The notes under the pieces are model-generated. The model was not told the DNA's origin. It did no database searches and was given only the letters and a program-made list of their open reading frames with translations. Positions 1 through 8,960 of a stretch of DNA of 41,157 nucleotides are shown here, in pieces. This stretch comes from Granulicella sp. (GTDB lineage: Bacteria; Acidobacteriota; Terriglobia; Terriglobales; Acidobacteriaceae). Every line of letters begins with the position of its first letter. Positions within the stretch are counted from its first letter, which is position 1. A program made the translations under genes and the position numbers. The stretch covers positions 1-41,157 of the forward strand of contig JANYLK010000206.1 of NCBI GenBank assembly GCA_025357875.1. Direction: 5' to 3'.

Positions 1-47
1 TAATTGCGAAGCATCCTTGCGCTCGAAGCGGAGCCGCGGGGAAGGTA

Positions 48-140
48 GGAGAGTTGGCCGAGTGGCTGAAGGCGGCGGTTTGCTAAACCGTTGTAGGACC
101 AAAAGTTCTACCGGGGGTTCGAATCCCCCACTCTCCGCCA
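48..140 (+). tRNA. tRNA-Ser (anticodon GCT)
   Basis: The acceptor stem GGAGAGT (48-54) pairs with ACTCTCC (130-136), followed by discriminator G and an encoded CCA (138-140). The anticodon loop TTGCTAA sits on a GCGGT/ACCGT stem and gives anticodon GCT. A long variable arm (about 93-112), typical of class II tRNAs, and a T arm with loop TTCGAAT follow. A tyrosine integrase lies 146 bp downstream on the same strand, so the 3' half of this tRNA is the likely attachment site of an island. Confidence 0.97.
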
Positions 141-286
141 GTACTCCCAAGTTATTTAGAATGAATACGAAACCGCCGTGTTACACATCGTGTGACACTT
201 TTTGCCTCACGTTTTTGCAGCGGTTTCTGGAAAAGATATTACGGGTCATCGCACTCCTCTGGGTATTCACTTAAAGAGGCACCGCG

Positions 287-1000
287 ATGAGAACGCTGAA
301 AGTCCGTCTTTACATTCGAGTCCGCCTGCGTGATGGACACTACGCTTTCCTGGACCCCATTTGGAACAAGAATCACACCCTTCGGGCTGGGTATGCCCTG
401 GTCGATGGGAAGGCGGAGTGCCATCAGGAGGGGATCTACTACCTTCGTTGCCTTCGCGACGGCAAGCGCGTCTGGCAGGCCGTAGGCCCTGAGGCCGATG
501 CCGCCGATGCCGCCCTGCAGAACAAGGAACATGATCTCCAATCAGACTCCTTGGGGCGCTCCACACCTGCCACTGTTCCTAGTTCAACACTGGCTCCAGG
601 GCAAAGCCCGGTGCCTGTTCCTACTGCCACTGCAGTTGTTTCGCTCGACGACGCCATCAAGTCTTACATGGCGGAGGTTCGGCTGTTCCGAGCCCCCAAG
701 ACCATCGCCGCAGCCCAGCACATGCTCACCCTCTTTGGGGCGCAGTTTCCTGGGAAGTTCGTCCAGAACATCACCCGCGAGGACTTACTGGACCACATGG
801 CTGCCCTTCAGGATCGAGGCCTCAGCCCTCGGACAGTCTTCAACCACATCGCGCGGATCGGCACGCTGCTGCGGGCGCACAAGGTCGTTGGGCTGCTCGA
901 TGCCAAGGACAAGCCGAAGTACGATGAGCGAGAGGTTGCGGCCTACGACTCCGATCAACTCGACGCCCTGTTCGCCGCCGCCAACGCCGAGAGCGAATGA
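287..1000 (+). pseudogene. Tyrosine recombinase/integrase, N-terminal half (frameshifted)
   Basis: This 237-aa frame encodes the N-terminal part of a phage-type integrase. The segment around residues 120-215 resembles the SAM-like core-binding domain that clamps DNA, and the frame ends just as the catalytic domain should begin. The catalytic residues are all in the next frame (997-1557), which overlaps by four bases at an ATGA. In related integrases the two parts are one protein of roughly 420 aa, so I read this as one gene broken by an indel close to 985-1000. Translational reinitiation at the ATGA could still give two chains. The position just 3' of tRNA-Ser fits integration into that tRNA. 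The start ATG at 287 is the first in frame and is not well fixed. Confidence 0.75.
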
Positions 1001-1557
1001 CCTTCCAGTTCTTTCTCGGGACCGGCTTCCGCGAGCAGGAGGTGATGTTCTGCTCGTGGAAGAACGCGGACTTCAAGGGCAAGGTCGTCGCAGTGCGCTC
1101 GAAGCCGGAACTGGGCTTCCGCCCAAAAGACAAAGAAGAGCGGTCGGTTCCCGTCCCCGATTCGCTGATCGCGGCGCTGGCGAACAGAAAGAAGGAAAGC
1201 ACCTCGATGTTCATCTTCGCGGGACCGGACGGGAAGCCCAATGGACACTTTCTCCGCGTGCTCCAAAAGCTCGCCCTCCGCGCGGGACTGAACTGTGGCG
1301 AGTGTATTACCAAGCAGGGGAAGAGTTGTGCGACCCAAGCCATGTGCCGCGAATGGGGACTGCACAAGTTCCGGAAGACCTTTGCAACCATGCACAGCGA
1401 GGCGGGGGTACCTCCCTCCACGATTCAGAAATGGCTCGGGCACTCGGACCTTGCAACCACCTTGCGATATTTGGCTACCGCCGATCTGCGTTCAGAACGG
1501 ACGCGCCAGCAGGTGAACGCCACTTTTTCTGGCTTGAAGATTGAAGGGGCTGCGTAA
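997..1557 (+). pseudogene. Tyrosine recombinase/integrase, catalytic half (frameshifted)
   Basis: This is the catalytic domain of the integrase that begins at 287. The motif GTGFREQE (residues 8-15) carries the first catalytic arginine. HKFRKTFAT carries the H-x-x-R pair, and LGHSDLATTLRYL carries the last histidine and, five residues after its TT, the nucleophilic tyrosine. All residues needed for strand cleavage and rejoining are therefore present. It lacks its own DNA core-binding domain, which is in the preceding frame, so alone it should not recombine DNA. The ATG at 997 overlaps the TGA of the upstream frame, so coupled translation is possible. An insertion between the catalytic residues contains CGECITKQGKSC, a small cysteine cluster. 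Confidence 0.8.
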
Positions 1558-1846
1558 CAAATTCCTGGGGCGTTTATGGGATATATTTTGCCTTCGCTAC
1601 CCTGCCCCCGGCCCAATGGCCGACTACAATCATGAGCAACCCTCCTTGCATCTTTTTGCGAAGAGTTAAACTCGTCACTGTAAGACGGAGACGACCCAGA
1701 AAGTCATGGTTAGGGAAAATCCTATTCCTTCTATGGGCCATTCCGCGTGTCGCAGTGGCTGGTCCCTTTGAGCAAGGAGCGATTTGTGGAGATCATGAAA
1801 ACGTCCTCTAAGACCGTATGCAATCTACATCTACATTTTTGCGTGT

Positions 1847-2293
1847 TTGATTAGTATGGCCACGCTGATCCCCGATATCGATGTAGCTAAGGCCTCAAAG
1901 CAAAAACCCACGCCTGGTGAAATTTTCTTATTGCAATTCCTAAGTGACCATTTCGGTGATGATGCGGAAGTCTACTTTCAGCCATGCTTTAATGGCGATC
2001 GTCCTGATGTTGTTGTGATGCATAAGACACGGGGGATCATCATTGTAGAGGTCAAGGATTGGAACTTACAAAGCTATAGCGTCGATCCAAAAAATTATTG
2101 GCGTCTCAAAAGTAACCAGCAACAGGTGAGATCCCCGTTTCAACAAGTCTTTGCCTACAAAAAGAACTTCTTCGACATACATGTCAATGGGCTTCTAGAA
2201 AAAAGCATAGAGAATCATCATTTTTATAGGGCCATCGAGACATACGTTTATTTCCATGGATCTACAAAACACGAGATTTCCAACTTCTATTAA
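1847..2293 (+). pseudogene. NERD nuclease-domain protein, N-terminal part of a broken NERD-helicase
   Basis: The 148-aa frame contains a NERD-type nuclease core. It shows residues like GDRPDVVVMHK followed by IIIVEVKDW, matching the D...ExK pattern of PD-(D/E)xK nucleases. After the TAA at 2291-2293 the same frame continues with coding-like sequence (IHLNKLDDSSEHNEAEYKSG, then after a second in-frame TAA at 2417-2419 RDLSHALYSDKLPKISFPFA and on to LNPPP at the C9 tract at 2536-2544). There it must change frame to enter the helicase at 2554. The known family is one protein of about 650-700 aa with an N-terminal NERD domain and a C-terminal UvrD/Rep-like helicase. The gene is more AT-rich than its surroundings, a sign of transfer. 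Two stops plus a frameshift make this a pseudogene unless the sequence is wrong. Confidence 0.75.
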
Positions 2294-2553
2294 ATCCATT
2301 TGAACAAACTCGATGACAGTTCCGAACATAACGAAGCTGAATATAAAAGCGGCAAAATCATTTTCGAATCTTATGAAGCAACTCGCTTAGAGATTAAGCG
2401 AAAGAAGTTCAAATTTTAAAGAGATTTGTCGCATGCTCTCTATAGTGACAAATTGCCGAAGATCTCTTTTCCATTCGCTGGCAAATGCATTCTTTTTGAA
2501 GATGACGTATACAGTGAATTTAAACGCCTATTAAACCCCCCCCCTATCATTAT

Positions 2554-3822
2554 GTGTCGGAGGGAAAACCCTTTGAATATTCGGAGAGGCAACTAAAGCT
2601 GATTGAAAGCTCAGGAAGCGCCAGATCAAAGATATGTGGGCTTGCGGGATCAGGTAAGACCGTGGTGTTAGCTGGAAGGGCTGTCAGTGCACATAAACGT
2701 CACGGCGGCAGGATCCTAATACTAACTTTCAATATCACTTTGCGCAGCTATATCCACGACAAGATAAGTGCCGTGAGGGAGGATTTTCCATGGGGGAAGT
2801 TTGACATTAACAGCTATCACCGCTTCATCACTTTCGCCCTGAATAATTCCGGCATTCAAATCGAAATTCCCAAAGAGCTACAATACGATGGTGATGATTT
2901 AAGCACCGCTCAGATTATCGCTAAAAAGCGGGACGTCTTCCTGGAAGAAAAGTACTACAGTAACGAGAGAATATTTAGTAACAAAGACATAGAAACTAAA
3001 TATGAAACGATTCTTATCGACGAGATTCTGGATTATAAGCCAGAGTGGATAAAGATAATCAGATCCTTCTTCCTTGAGGAAGCAGGCGAAATGATTTTGT
3101 TCGGAGATGAAAAACAGAACATCTACGGACGCGCGTTGGATGTCGAGAGAAGGTCGAAGGTTGTTGAAGGATTTGGTCGATGGATTATTTTGACAAGGAG
3201 CTTTCGATATAGCGACAACTCTCCAATCATTCCTCTTGTTGAAGCCTTTCAGAAGGCTTTTTTCAGTAAGACATACCAGTTAGACAATGATGAATCGTTT
3301 CAGCTGCGTCTTACCAATGTTGGAGTCCACGCATGGGGGTCTTACAACAAAGATCATTTAGAACATCTTGCTTTGCAGATCATTGAGATCGCAAAAAAGA
3401 ACGCGATTCACCCGAATGACATTTCAATAATCTCATCCCAAGAGGGAGCACTACGAGTTCTGGATTATTCCTTCAGGACATCCGCAGTGCATAAAGAGCG
3501 CACATTATGCACATTCCCGTCTTTAGAAGTGACCAAACATCCGAAATATTCGAAATCTTATCAAGGAATTAGCGTCTCAAAGAAGAACGGATTCAACCTA
3601 AATAGCGGAGTTATGAAACTCAGTTCAACTCATAGCTTCAAAGGTTTCGAATCGCCAGCCATTTTTTTGATAATTCACGACAAGGATAACCCTGAGATGG
3701 TTTTAACCGGGTTGACTCGTGCAAAAGAAAACATCGTTGTTTATGTGGAGCATGATAGTCCGTTCCTCGATTTTTTTATGAGCCATCTTGACGACGTCAA
3801 TGCTACGTTGAAACCGTCATAG
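2554..3822 (+). pseudogene. SF1 (UvrD/Rep-like) helicase part of a broken NERD-helicase
   Basis: The 422-aa frame is a superfamily 1 helicase core. GLAGSGKT (about residues 30-37) is Walker A. LILTFNITLRSY is motif Ia. ILIDEILDY is motif II. LFGDEKQNIYGR is motif III, LTRSFRY motif IV, SSTHSFKGFE motif V, and LTGLTRAKENIVVYV motif VI with the arginine finger. Motif II in SF1 enzymes normally reads DExQ. Here the glutamine position is leucine (CTG), one base from CAG, which would damage ATP coupling. The frame opens at GTG 2554, but codons upstream (PPYHYV) continue the match to the family, so this is the C-terminal part of the NERD protein starting at 1847. Such proteins are suspected to act in DNA repair or phage defence; that role is inference. 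Confidence 0.8.
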
Positions 3823-4003
3823 AGAACTGACCGCGCCGCTGGTAAGCTATCCGTGCGCCAAATCCACCGGATGTGCTCATCGAAGGCAGATAAATCCCGG
3901 CAAGTCGGCATGGCTACTGAAATTTTGGGATCACGTCAGATGTTTCCCCGTATTCGCCGCCTGACAGACGGCGAATCGATGAAGCTGCTGGCTAATGAGT
4001 GAT
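3823..4003 (+). other. Short open segment after the helicase stop, identity unknown
   Basis: Directly after the helicase TAG (3820-3822) the same frame stays open for 59 codons, ending in RLTDGESMKLLANE and TGA at 4001-4003. It contains internal ATGs but no clear ribosome binding site. It could be a small leftover of another gene. I do not recognise it. Confidence 0.2.
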
Positions 4004-4010
4004 AGGACGT

Positions 4011-4805
4011 TTAACGCTTCCCGGATTTCCGTTGTTGTGCTGGCGGTGGCGGCACAGAACGAAGCATGGGATCAGAGCGGTCAATCCCTTTTAGCCATTC
4101 GACGAACGCTTCCTTCTCGGTGATCCGGTTCGGGAGTCGCTCCACTTGTTCCTCAGCCTCTTTCAACATCTGCCTGTACTCTCTTTTGTTCGCCGGAGTC
4201 TCGTTAGCCCAGAATTCATGGTTTCGCCAGCGCCCTACCTGATCCCGGTATTCATCCAGCCATTGTCGGGTGTGATTTAGCCGCGCATTTGAATCACCGG
4301 TGATTCTTTCAAAGGCCTCGGGCTCTACGCACTCCAAGAACGGTCGAAGCGCTTCCAACCCGAAGATTCCGATGCACGATAGATCCGCAAATCGCTTCAG
4401 ATTGTGGATCGTGCCATTGAAGGGGACCTGATACGAGTACTCTCCATTTTCCCTAACTATTTTGAAGACCTCTCCGTTTTTCGCCGGAAAGCGGCCCATA
4501 ACGGTCGGTCGTTGGCTCCCGCACGTCCGTGAAGCAAGCTGCACGGCGACGAACTCGCCGTCGTGGGGTTCCAGCCGGTAGATTACAGGAGCGTGCCCCT
4601 TAATGTGAGGGAAGTACGACGTCCTCACTTCGTACATGAACCCACCCCGCTCACCCGGCAACGGAGTCTGTTCTGTCGCGGCTGCTGGGTCAATGCGCTC
4701 TCGGCGACGGTCCTTCAGAATCTCACTTGCTTCCTCGATGAGAGTCCTAAGTTGCGAATCCGTGAGCGCTCGATCTAGTAAGATCGGTTCGAATTCGACG
4801 CACAT
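4011..4805 (-). CDS. Hypothetical protein, 264 aa
   Basis: I do not recognise a family. The predicted protein is soluble with no signal peptide or membrane segment. The first 45 residues are charged and probably helical (LTDSQLRTLIEEASEILKDRRRERI). The middle (about 55-145) looks beta-rich, with a hint of an N-x-G-type turn near FNGTIHN. Residues 165-245 form a long charged helical region rich in W, R and E, and the tail is proline and basic rich (PPPPAQQRKSGKR). The start codon lies exactly where the truncated GH5-like pseudogene ends, and I see no good ribosome binding site, so the real 5' end may have been lost at a deletion junction. It sits between a mobile-looking helicase gene and dead glycosidase DNA, so it is probably accessory DNA. 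Confidence 0.5.
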   Translation of the reverse strand: MCVEFEPILLDRALTDSQLRTLIEEASEILKDRRRERIDPAAATEQTPLPGERGGFMYEVRTSYFPHIKGHAPVIYRLEPHDGEFVAVQLASRTCGSQRPTVMGRFPAKNGEVFKIVRENGEYSYQVPFNGTIHNLKRFADLSCIGIFGLEALRPFLECVEPEAFERITGDSNARLNHTRQWLDEYRDQVGRWRNHEFWANETPANKREYRQMLKEAEEQVERLPNRITEKEAFVEWLKGIDRSDPMLRSVPPPPAQQRKSGKR

Positions 4806-5657
4806 ATGGGTCGGTGATATTGCTGCAAGGAGACGATCCGAGCCTCAAATTCCTCGGGCCAGCCATAGTTATGGAAAGAGATAACGTCAGACTCTGCGAG
4901 TTGAATTTTGGTGACAGCGCTTTCCTGCTCAGGGTGGATCCAGTCTCCCGTCCAGACTCCGCTGGTTAACGGCTGCTTTGGATTTGCGGAACGGGCCCAC
5001 GCAAAAACTCTAGGCAGTAGCTCGGCGACGCACTTCACCTTCGCCGATTCATCCTCTACCGTGTCGCCGCCTCGGTTAACGGGTTCATTCCACGTCCCAG
5101 CCGAGGATACGGTCGTCATTGGCGAAGGCGCCCACTACGCCTTCTACGTAGTTCTTCAGCTTTGGCTCATACGAGCGGTCGAGCAGTTCTTGCTTACCGG
5201 GACTCTGCACCCAGCCGGAGTTGTGGACCCCTGGGATTGGGGGATGCTGCGGACCGAGGTGCGGATTGGTCTCCCAGCACGAGTCGAACAAAACCAGCAA
5301 AGGCCGAATGTGGTGTTTGGCGGCGATAGACAGGAACGTGTCGAGACGCTTTTTGAATCCGTCAGGATCCTGAGACCAGAGTTGGTCCTGCAGAAATACA
5401 CGCATCGTGTTCATTCCGATGTTTTCGGCAAGACCCAGTTCTTTGTCGTTCAACTCCGGATTAAACGTAGTGGCCTGAAACATCTCAAGCTCATTGATCG
5501 CATCGGAGGGAATGAAATTCGCGCCGACAAGCCAGGGCTGCTTCGAATACTAGGTGGTGGCCTGTGCCTCGGTCCAGCGCCCCGGACGGTTCTGGGCGAG
5601 TAAAGAACTGGCTTGCAGTGCGACCGGACCGATGGTGATAGCGACGCGTAATTTCAT
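4806..5657 (-). pseudogene. GH5-like (clan A) glycoside hydrolase pseudogene, 3'-truncated
   Basis: Read from ATG at 5657, the sequence gives a signal peptide (MKLRVAITIGPVALQASSLLAQ) and then the secreted TIM-barrel sequence of a cellulase-type glycoside hydrolase (QPWLVGANFIPSDAINELEM; LGLAENIGMNTMRVFLQDQLW). There are three lesions. TAG at 5552-5550 replaces codon 36, probably once a tyrosine. Near 5085-5100, GGCTGGGACGTGGAATGAACCC lacks two bases of GTGTGG, destroying the GWDV-WNEP motif that carries the acid/base glutamate. After the frame change, SFHNYGWPEEFEARIVSLQQYHRPI continues and is then cut off near 4806, where the unknown gene starts. The lost end should hold the second catalytic glutamate. 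A LacI-type operator lies 72 bp upstream of the start. Confidence 0.85.
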
Positions 5658-5728
5658 GATTAGAGACCTTTATCGAGAGGAGCCTTTGCTTTAAAGCAAT
5701 ACTGAGCAATTACATTGACGTAGCTTTT

Positions 5729-5744
5729 TGCGCAAGCGCTTACA
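5729..5744 (-). promoter_or_regulatory. Candidate LacI-family operator upstream of the GH5-like pseudogene
   Basis: On the minus strand the site reads TGTAAGCGCTTGCGCA, a near-palindrome around the AAGCGCTT core typical of LacI/GalR-family operators. It lies 72 bp upstream of the pseudogene start and 82 bp downstream of the GH79 stop. A diverged copy occurs at 13597-13612 next to the second GH79 fragment, in the same relative place. Confidence 0.5.
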
Positions 5745-5825
5745 TCTATAAAGGTGGTCCGACCTCTGAAAAGCGTTGAACTACCCACCCGTTGCCACGC
5801 AACAAGCGAGTCGGATCGTAAGGCG

Positions 5826-7259
5826 CTACTCCGTGAGCTTGACCACAACCGCGCTTCCGGCGGGGAGCAAGATGTGTCCCGTGCCCGCGCGCTTACGCAA
5901 GCTCTCGGTCCGCGTCGCTTTCCACCCCCCATCGGGAGTTACGGATGCCTCCCCAAAGGTGATGCCGGTCGTACTCTCCAACGACGGCGCCGTCAGGCGA
6001 AGGATCGTGCCGCGGTTGAACTCGTGGCCGCTGGTCAATTTCACCGCCGCCGCACGCGTATGATCCTTGTTGATCAAGGTGACTGTCACACGTTTTCGCT
6101 CTTGCGCAACAGCGTATGCCGTCAAATTCACGCCCTGGGTTTCTACACTCACCGCTAAGCGCTCACCACGACTTCCCTGCGCGAATGCGAGCATGCCGTA
6201 GAATTCCGGCATAGCCGTGTAGGTCCCTTGCTCGTTGTCTCCTATGGGCGAATAAGAGCTGACAAAGCCTCGCTGATTAACCCCCGTCTCCATGTTCACT
6301 CCGGCCGCGTCCGCCGATGCCAATATGAACATGTAATCCAGTACCCACAGTGCCGCGCCGAAGGTTCCACTCACGCCCGGCCTCCCGCCCCCAGAGAAGG
6401 AATTTGTCTCGCAGATTCGGTAAGGGACTCTCAAACTCGCCGAAGCTTGGCGCAAAGTCTCGAGGATCGGTGCCAGCTTTGGGTCGGGTTTGAGCAACAT
6501 CTCCAACGAACTCGCCGGACTCTCTCCCGCGCGATAGTAATGATGGGTTAGTAGGGTGAGGTCGTGTCCCTCGGCAGCTGCGAACTGCGTCACCCAATCG
6601 GTTTTCCCCGCGATGTCCGGTCCTGCAAACTGAGCGTAAGGCAACTTGGCGCGGACGGCTGCCTTATACCTTCGGTACTCTTCGAGATACTGCACGAATG
6701 TATATCCGGGCGGTCTGTGTCCCTCATGGGAGAACAGATCTACTTCGTTCCCGATCTCGAACGCCAGCAGGTTATCCTTCACTGCCGAATTCACGCTCAG
6801 AGCCTCTTCGACTGCCTCCTGTTCTGTACCTTTGCCAAGGTTCAAGCTCCAGATCAGTTTCCATCCGGTCGCATTCAAAAACGATCCCAACTCCTCAAGA
6901 CTCTCCTGATTTACCAGTGTCGACTTGGGCGCTGAGGCTGCCTTTCCATCCTTTGAATACGACGCATAATCGGCTGTATTCCCACCCACCCGCACGACTC
7001 CCTGCGCTCCCAACGTCCTTAATAGTTGCGCATAGACTTGGTTCGTGGCGCTAAGAAACCCGTGTCTGGCCACCGAGGAGATCTCGTAACCGAGGCCTAT
7101 GAAATCTGGTGGAATCACGCCAAGAACCTGTTCGGTATGCACGTTCACCTGGACGGGGCTTGCCTTATCGGCAAACGACGCGAATGGTGCAAACGGCCGA
7201 TTCGAAGCCATCAGGCCCGTGGCGATGGTGGACTGATGTAGAAACTCTCTGCGGTTCAT
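5826..7259 (-). CDS. GH79-family glycoside hydrolase (beta-glucuronidase type)
   Basis: This intact 477-aa secreted enzyme resembles the GH79 beta-glucuronidase of Acidobacterium capsulatum, which removes glucuronic acid from glycans; the substrate here is inferred. The N-terminus MNRREFLHQS followed by a hydrophobic stretch is a twin-arginine-like export signal (residues 1-31). The TIM barrel follows. AFEIGNEVD places the acid/base glutamate at residue 172, and YRICETNS places the nucleophile at residue 284, close to positions 173 and 287 in the known enzyme. The C-terminal 100 residues look like the beta-sandwich of the family. The start ATG at 7259 gives the full signal. A LacI-like operator and a dead GH5-like gene lie downstream on the same strand. 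A second, shattered copy of this gene occurs at 13.3-14.1 kb. Confidence 0.88.
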   Translation of the reverse strand: MNRREFLHQSTIATGLMASNRPFAPFASFADKASPVQVNVHTEQVLGVIPPDFIGLGYEISSVARHGFLSATNQVYAQLLRTLGAQGVVRVGGNTADYASYSKDGKAASAPKSTLVNQESLEELGSFLNATGWKLIWSLNLGKGTEQEAVEEALSVNSAVKDNLLAFEIGNEVDLFSHEGHRPPGYTFVQYLEEYRRYKAAVRAKLPYAQFAGPDIAGKTDWVTQFAAAEGHDLTLLTHHYYRAGESPASSLEMLLKPDPKLAPILETLRQASASLRVPYRICETNSFSGGGRPGVSGTFGAALWVLDYMFILASADAAGVNMETGVNQRGFVSSYSPIGDNEQGTYTAMPEFYGMLAFAQGSRGERLAVSVETQGVNLTAYAVAQERKRVTVTLINKDHTRAAAVKLTSGHEFNRGTILRLTAPSLESTTGITFGEASVTPDGGWKATRTESLRKRAGTGHILLPAGSAVVVKLTE

Positions 7260-8087
7260 GATCTCTCGAGTATTGTTAGAAGTTTGCCGCCGGATGGATA
7301 CACCAGGACGCGTGAACAGATTATGCTTCGCTTCAGGATAGTGGATCTAGTTGCTTAGGCAAGACGAGGACGTGTGCTCCATCAACCTGCCGGGCATGGA
7401 ATCCAGGATTGGCTCCGCTGAGGTTCTCTCCGCAGCTCAGTTATGGGCCATGACCTAGCGAAGGTCGAACTTTAAGCAAACTAGCGCCGGAGGATGCGGT
7501 GGCCAACTAAGGGAAGTCGCTGTTTCATATTGAGGGCGAAGGTCCCAATAGGGCTGATAGTTTGCCATTTGCAACCTCGAACATGATCTGCAGTCGATCT
7601 CACTGGGGCGCTCAGCCCCGAGGTTGGCCACGAGCCCAACCCCAGAATCCCCGACATCAGTATCGCTCGAAAATCGTCGAGTGGCTCGACAGCCTTGATT
7701 GTCACGCCTGATGGCTGCCTTAGATTCCGTGCTATTTCCCTGTTATTCCCTGTTCACAATCCGGCCAGCGACTGCTCCGGGGCCGGATTTGCTCGGTTTT
7801 TCTCGAATAGGGTAAGTCGAATCGCGCAAATTCCCTGAAATTTTCCCTGTTAGCAGGCATGTCACATAGAGACGGATTAGCTGCAGACTGCGTCTACCGC
7901 CAGCAGGTCTAAGTACGCTAAAAGTGTGCAACTTAGCCACCAAGAATAAGCCTGATTTGGCCGCCAAATCGGGCTTTCGTCCTTCTCCGGAGAATCTCCG
8001 TAGAGGGAGGAGAGAGAAAACCCACACCTGTCTACATATCCGGAGAAAGGTCACTGAACGTGGCATTTCTTAAATGCTCTACCGGCA
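7260..8087. other. 828-bp region without a recognisable gene
   Basis: Open frames here (for example 7481-7705 and 7743-8066 on the minus strand) have no recognisable motifs and unconvincing composition. The first 100-200 bp next to 7259 should hold the GH79 promoter, but I cannot point to convincing -35 and -10 boxes. The only clear structure is the hairpin at 7948-7976. The IS66 element was inserted just to the right. Confidence 0.5.
7948..7976 (+). terminator. Hairpin, possible terminator
   Basis: AAGCCTGATTTGG (7948-7960) pairs with CCAAATCGGGCTT (7964-7976) over 13 bp with one G-T wobble and a CCG loop. Only a very short T run follows, so termination is uncertain. No gene clearly ends just before it on either strand. 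Confidence 0.4.
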
Positions 8088-8095
8088 TTTCGATT
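8088..8095. repeat. IS66 target-site duplication, left copy
   Basis: TTTCGATT directly abuts the left inverted repeat and is repeated exactly at 10619-10626 beside the right inverted repeat. Confidence 0.92.
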
Positions 8096-8117
8096 GTAAG
8101 CGTCCGGTGTTGGCCGG
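8096..8117 (+). repeat. IS66 left terminal inverted repeat
   Basis: It begins GTAAGCGT, the usual IS66 end, and matches the right end (10597-10618, opposite strand) at 18 of 22 positions. Confidence 0.88.
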
Positions 8118-8153
8118 GTGTACAGAGTGGTGTTGAGCCGCGATGATGTGTGG

Positions 8154-8546
8154 ATGGTGGACTTAGATCTGAGTGGTGGGTTGGGAGCAGGACCTCGTCG
8201 GCGTCGCAGTGCTTCGGAGCGTCGGCGTGTGGTGGAGGAGATCCTGGTGGCGGGCGCTTCAGTGGCTCGGGTGGCGTTGAAACATGGTGTTAACGCGAAC
8301 CAGGTTTTCCAGTGGCGGCGCTTGTATCGGGATGGCAATTTGGGAGTTTCACCTGAAGGCGCGATGAAGTTGCTGCCGGTCGGCATAGCCGAGGATGAAG
8401 AGCTGCCGAGGCCAGAGCCGACCGAGGCGGCTTCGTCGAGTTCCGGCGCGATTCATATCGAGCTGCCAGGCGAGGTACGGATCTGCCTTGAAGGCTGCGT
8501 CGATCCGGCGGTTGTCCGCGCGGTGCTCATCAGTCTTCGTCCGTGA
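8154..8546 (+). CDS. tnpA: IS66 TnpA accessory protein
   Basis: The product has a helix-turn-helix of the IS66 Orf1 type. PRRRRSASERRRVVEEILVA and SVARVALKHGVNANQVFQWRRLY form a transposase_8-like DNA-binding domain in the first 80 residues. The C-terminal part ends in a short beta-rich segment (IHIELPGEVRICLEG). I chose ATG at 8154 because the longer frame starting at GTG 8118 would begin inside the terminal repeat region. Its TGA overlaps the GTG start of tnpB, which indicates coupled translation. This is the only one of the three IS genes that looks intact. Confidence 0.85.
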   Translation: MVDLDLSGGLGAGPRRRRSASERRRVVEEILVAGASVARVALKHGVNANQVFQWRRLYRDGNLGVSPEGAMKLLPVGIAEDEELPRPEPTEAASSSSGAIHIELPGEVRICLEGCVDPAVVRAVLISLRP

Positions 8547-8889
8547 TCTCGCTTCCGGCAGGGACTCGGATCTGGATCGCGGCTGGGGTAACGGACATGC
8601 GGCGCGGCTTCCATGGGCTCAGCGCCCAGGTGCAGACCGTGCTCGAACAGCAACCCTTGTCGGGCCACGTGTTCGTCTTTCGTGGACGTCGCGGCGACAT
8701 CGTGAAGGTGCTCTGGTTCGATGGAGACGGATTATGTCTCCTGGCCAAAGGCTTGAACGAGGACGCTTCGTGTGGCCGCAGGCGGCAAGTGGAACGGTCT
8801 CGTTGAGCCGTGCGCAACTCTCGATTCTGCTTGAGGGGATTGACTGGAGAGCGCCCATCAGGACCTCGGAACCGGTGATGAGTGTTTAA
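8543..8889 (+). pseudogene. tnpB: IS66 TnpB accessory protein, frameshifted
   Basis: The frame starts at GTG 8543 with the standard TnpB opening (PAGTRIWIAAGVTDMRRGFHGL, then LSGHVFVFRGRRGDIVKVLWFDGDGLCLLAK). Near 8747-8750 the frame is lost. The expected continuation RGRFVWPQAASGTVSLSRAQL, then LLEGIDWR, is found one frame over and runs to TAA 8889. One missing A in the lysine/arginine codons (GCCAAAGGC for GCCAAAAGGC) explains it. The intact protein would be about 115 aa, the normal length. TnpB is needed for IS66 transposition, although its biochemical role is unclear. Confidence 0.85.
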
Positions 8890-8960
8890 GTGTTTTCTTC
8901 AGTGTTCATTAGCATTTTCCTTCTTTTAAAGAAGGACCCTATTTATGCCATACTTCGCTC

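Noticed and set aside
498-1544. 348-aa plus-strand frame over the integrase
   Set aside because: It is out of frame with both integrase halves, which carry the recombinase motifs, and it has no motifs of its own.
2536-2544. C9 tract as a phase-variation switch
   Set aside because: Changing the tract length alone cannot restore the gene because two further in-frame stops lie upstream at 2291 and 2417.
7743-8066. 107-aa minus-strand frame left of the IS66
   Set aside because: It runs through the hairpin at 7948-7976 and ends near the IS; composition and lack of motifs argue against a gene.
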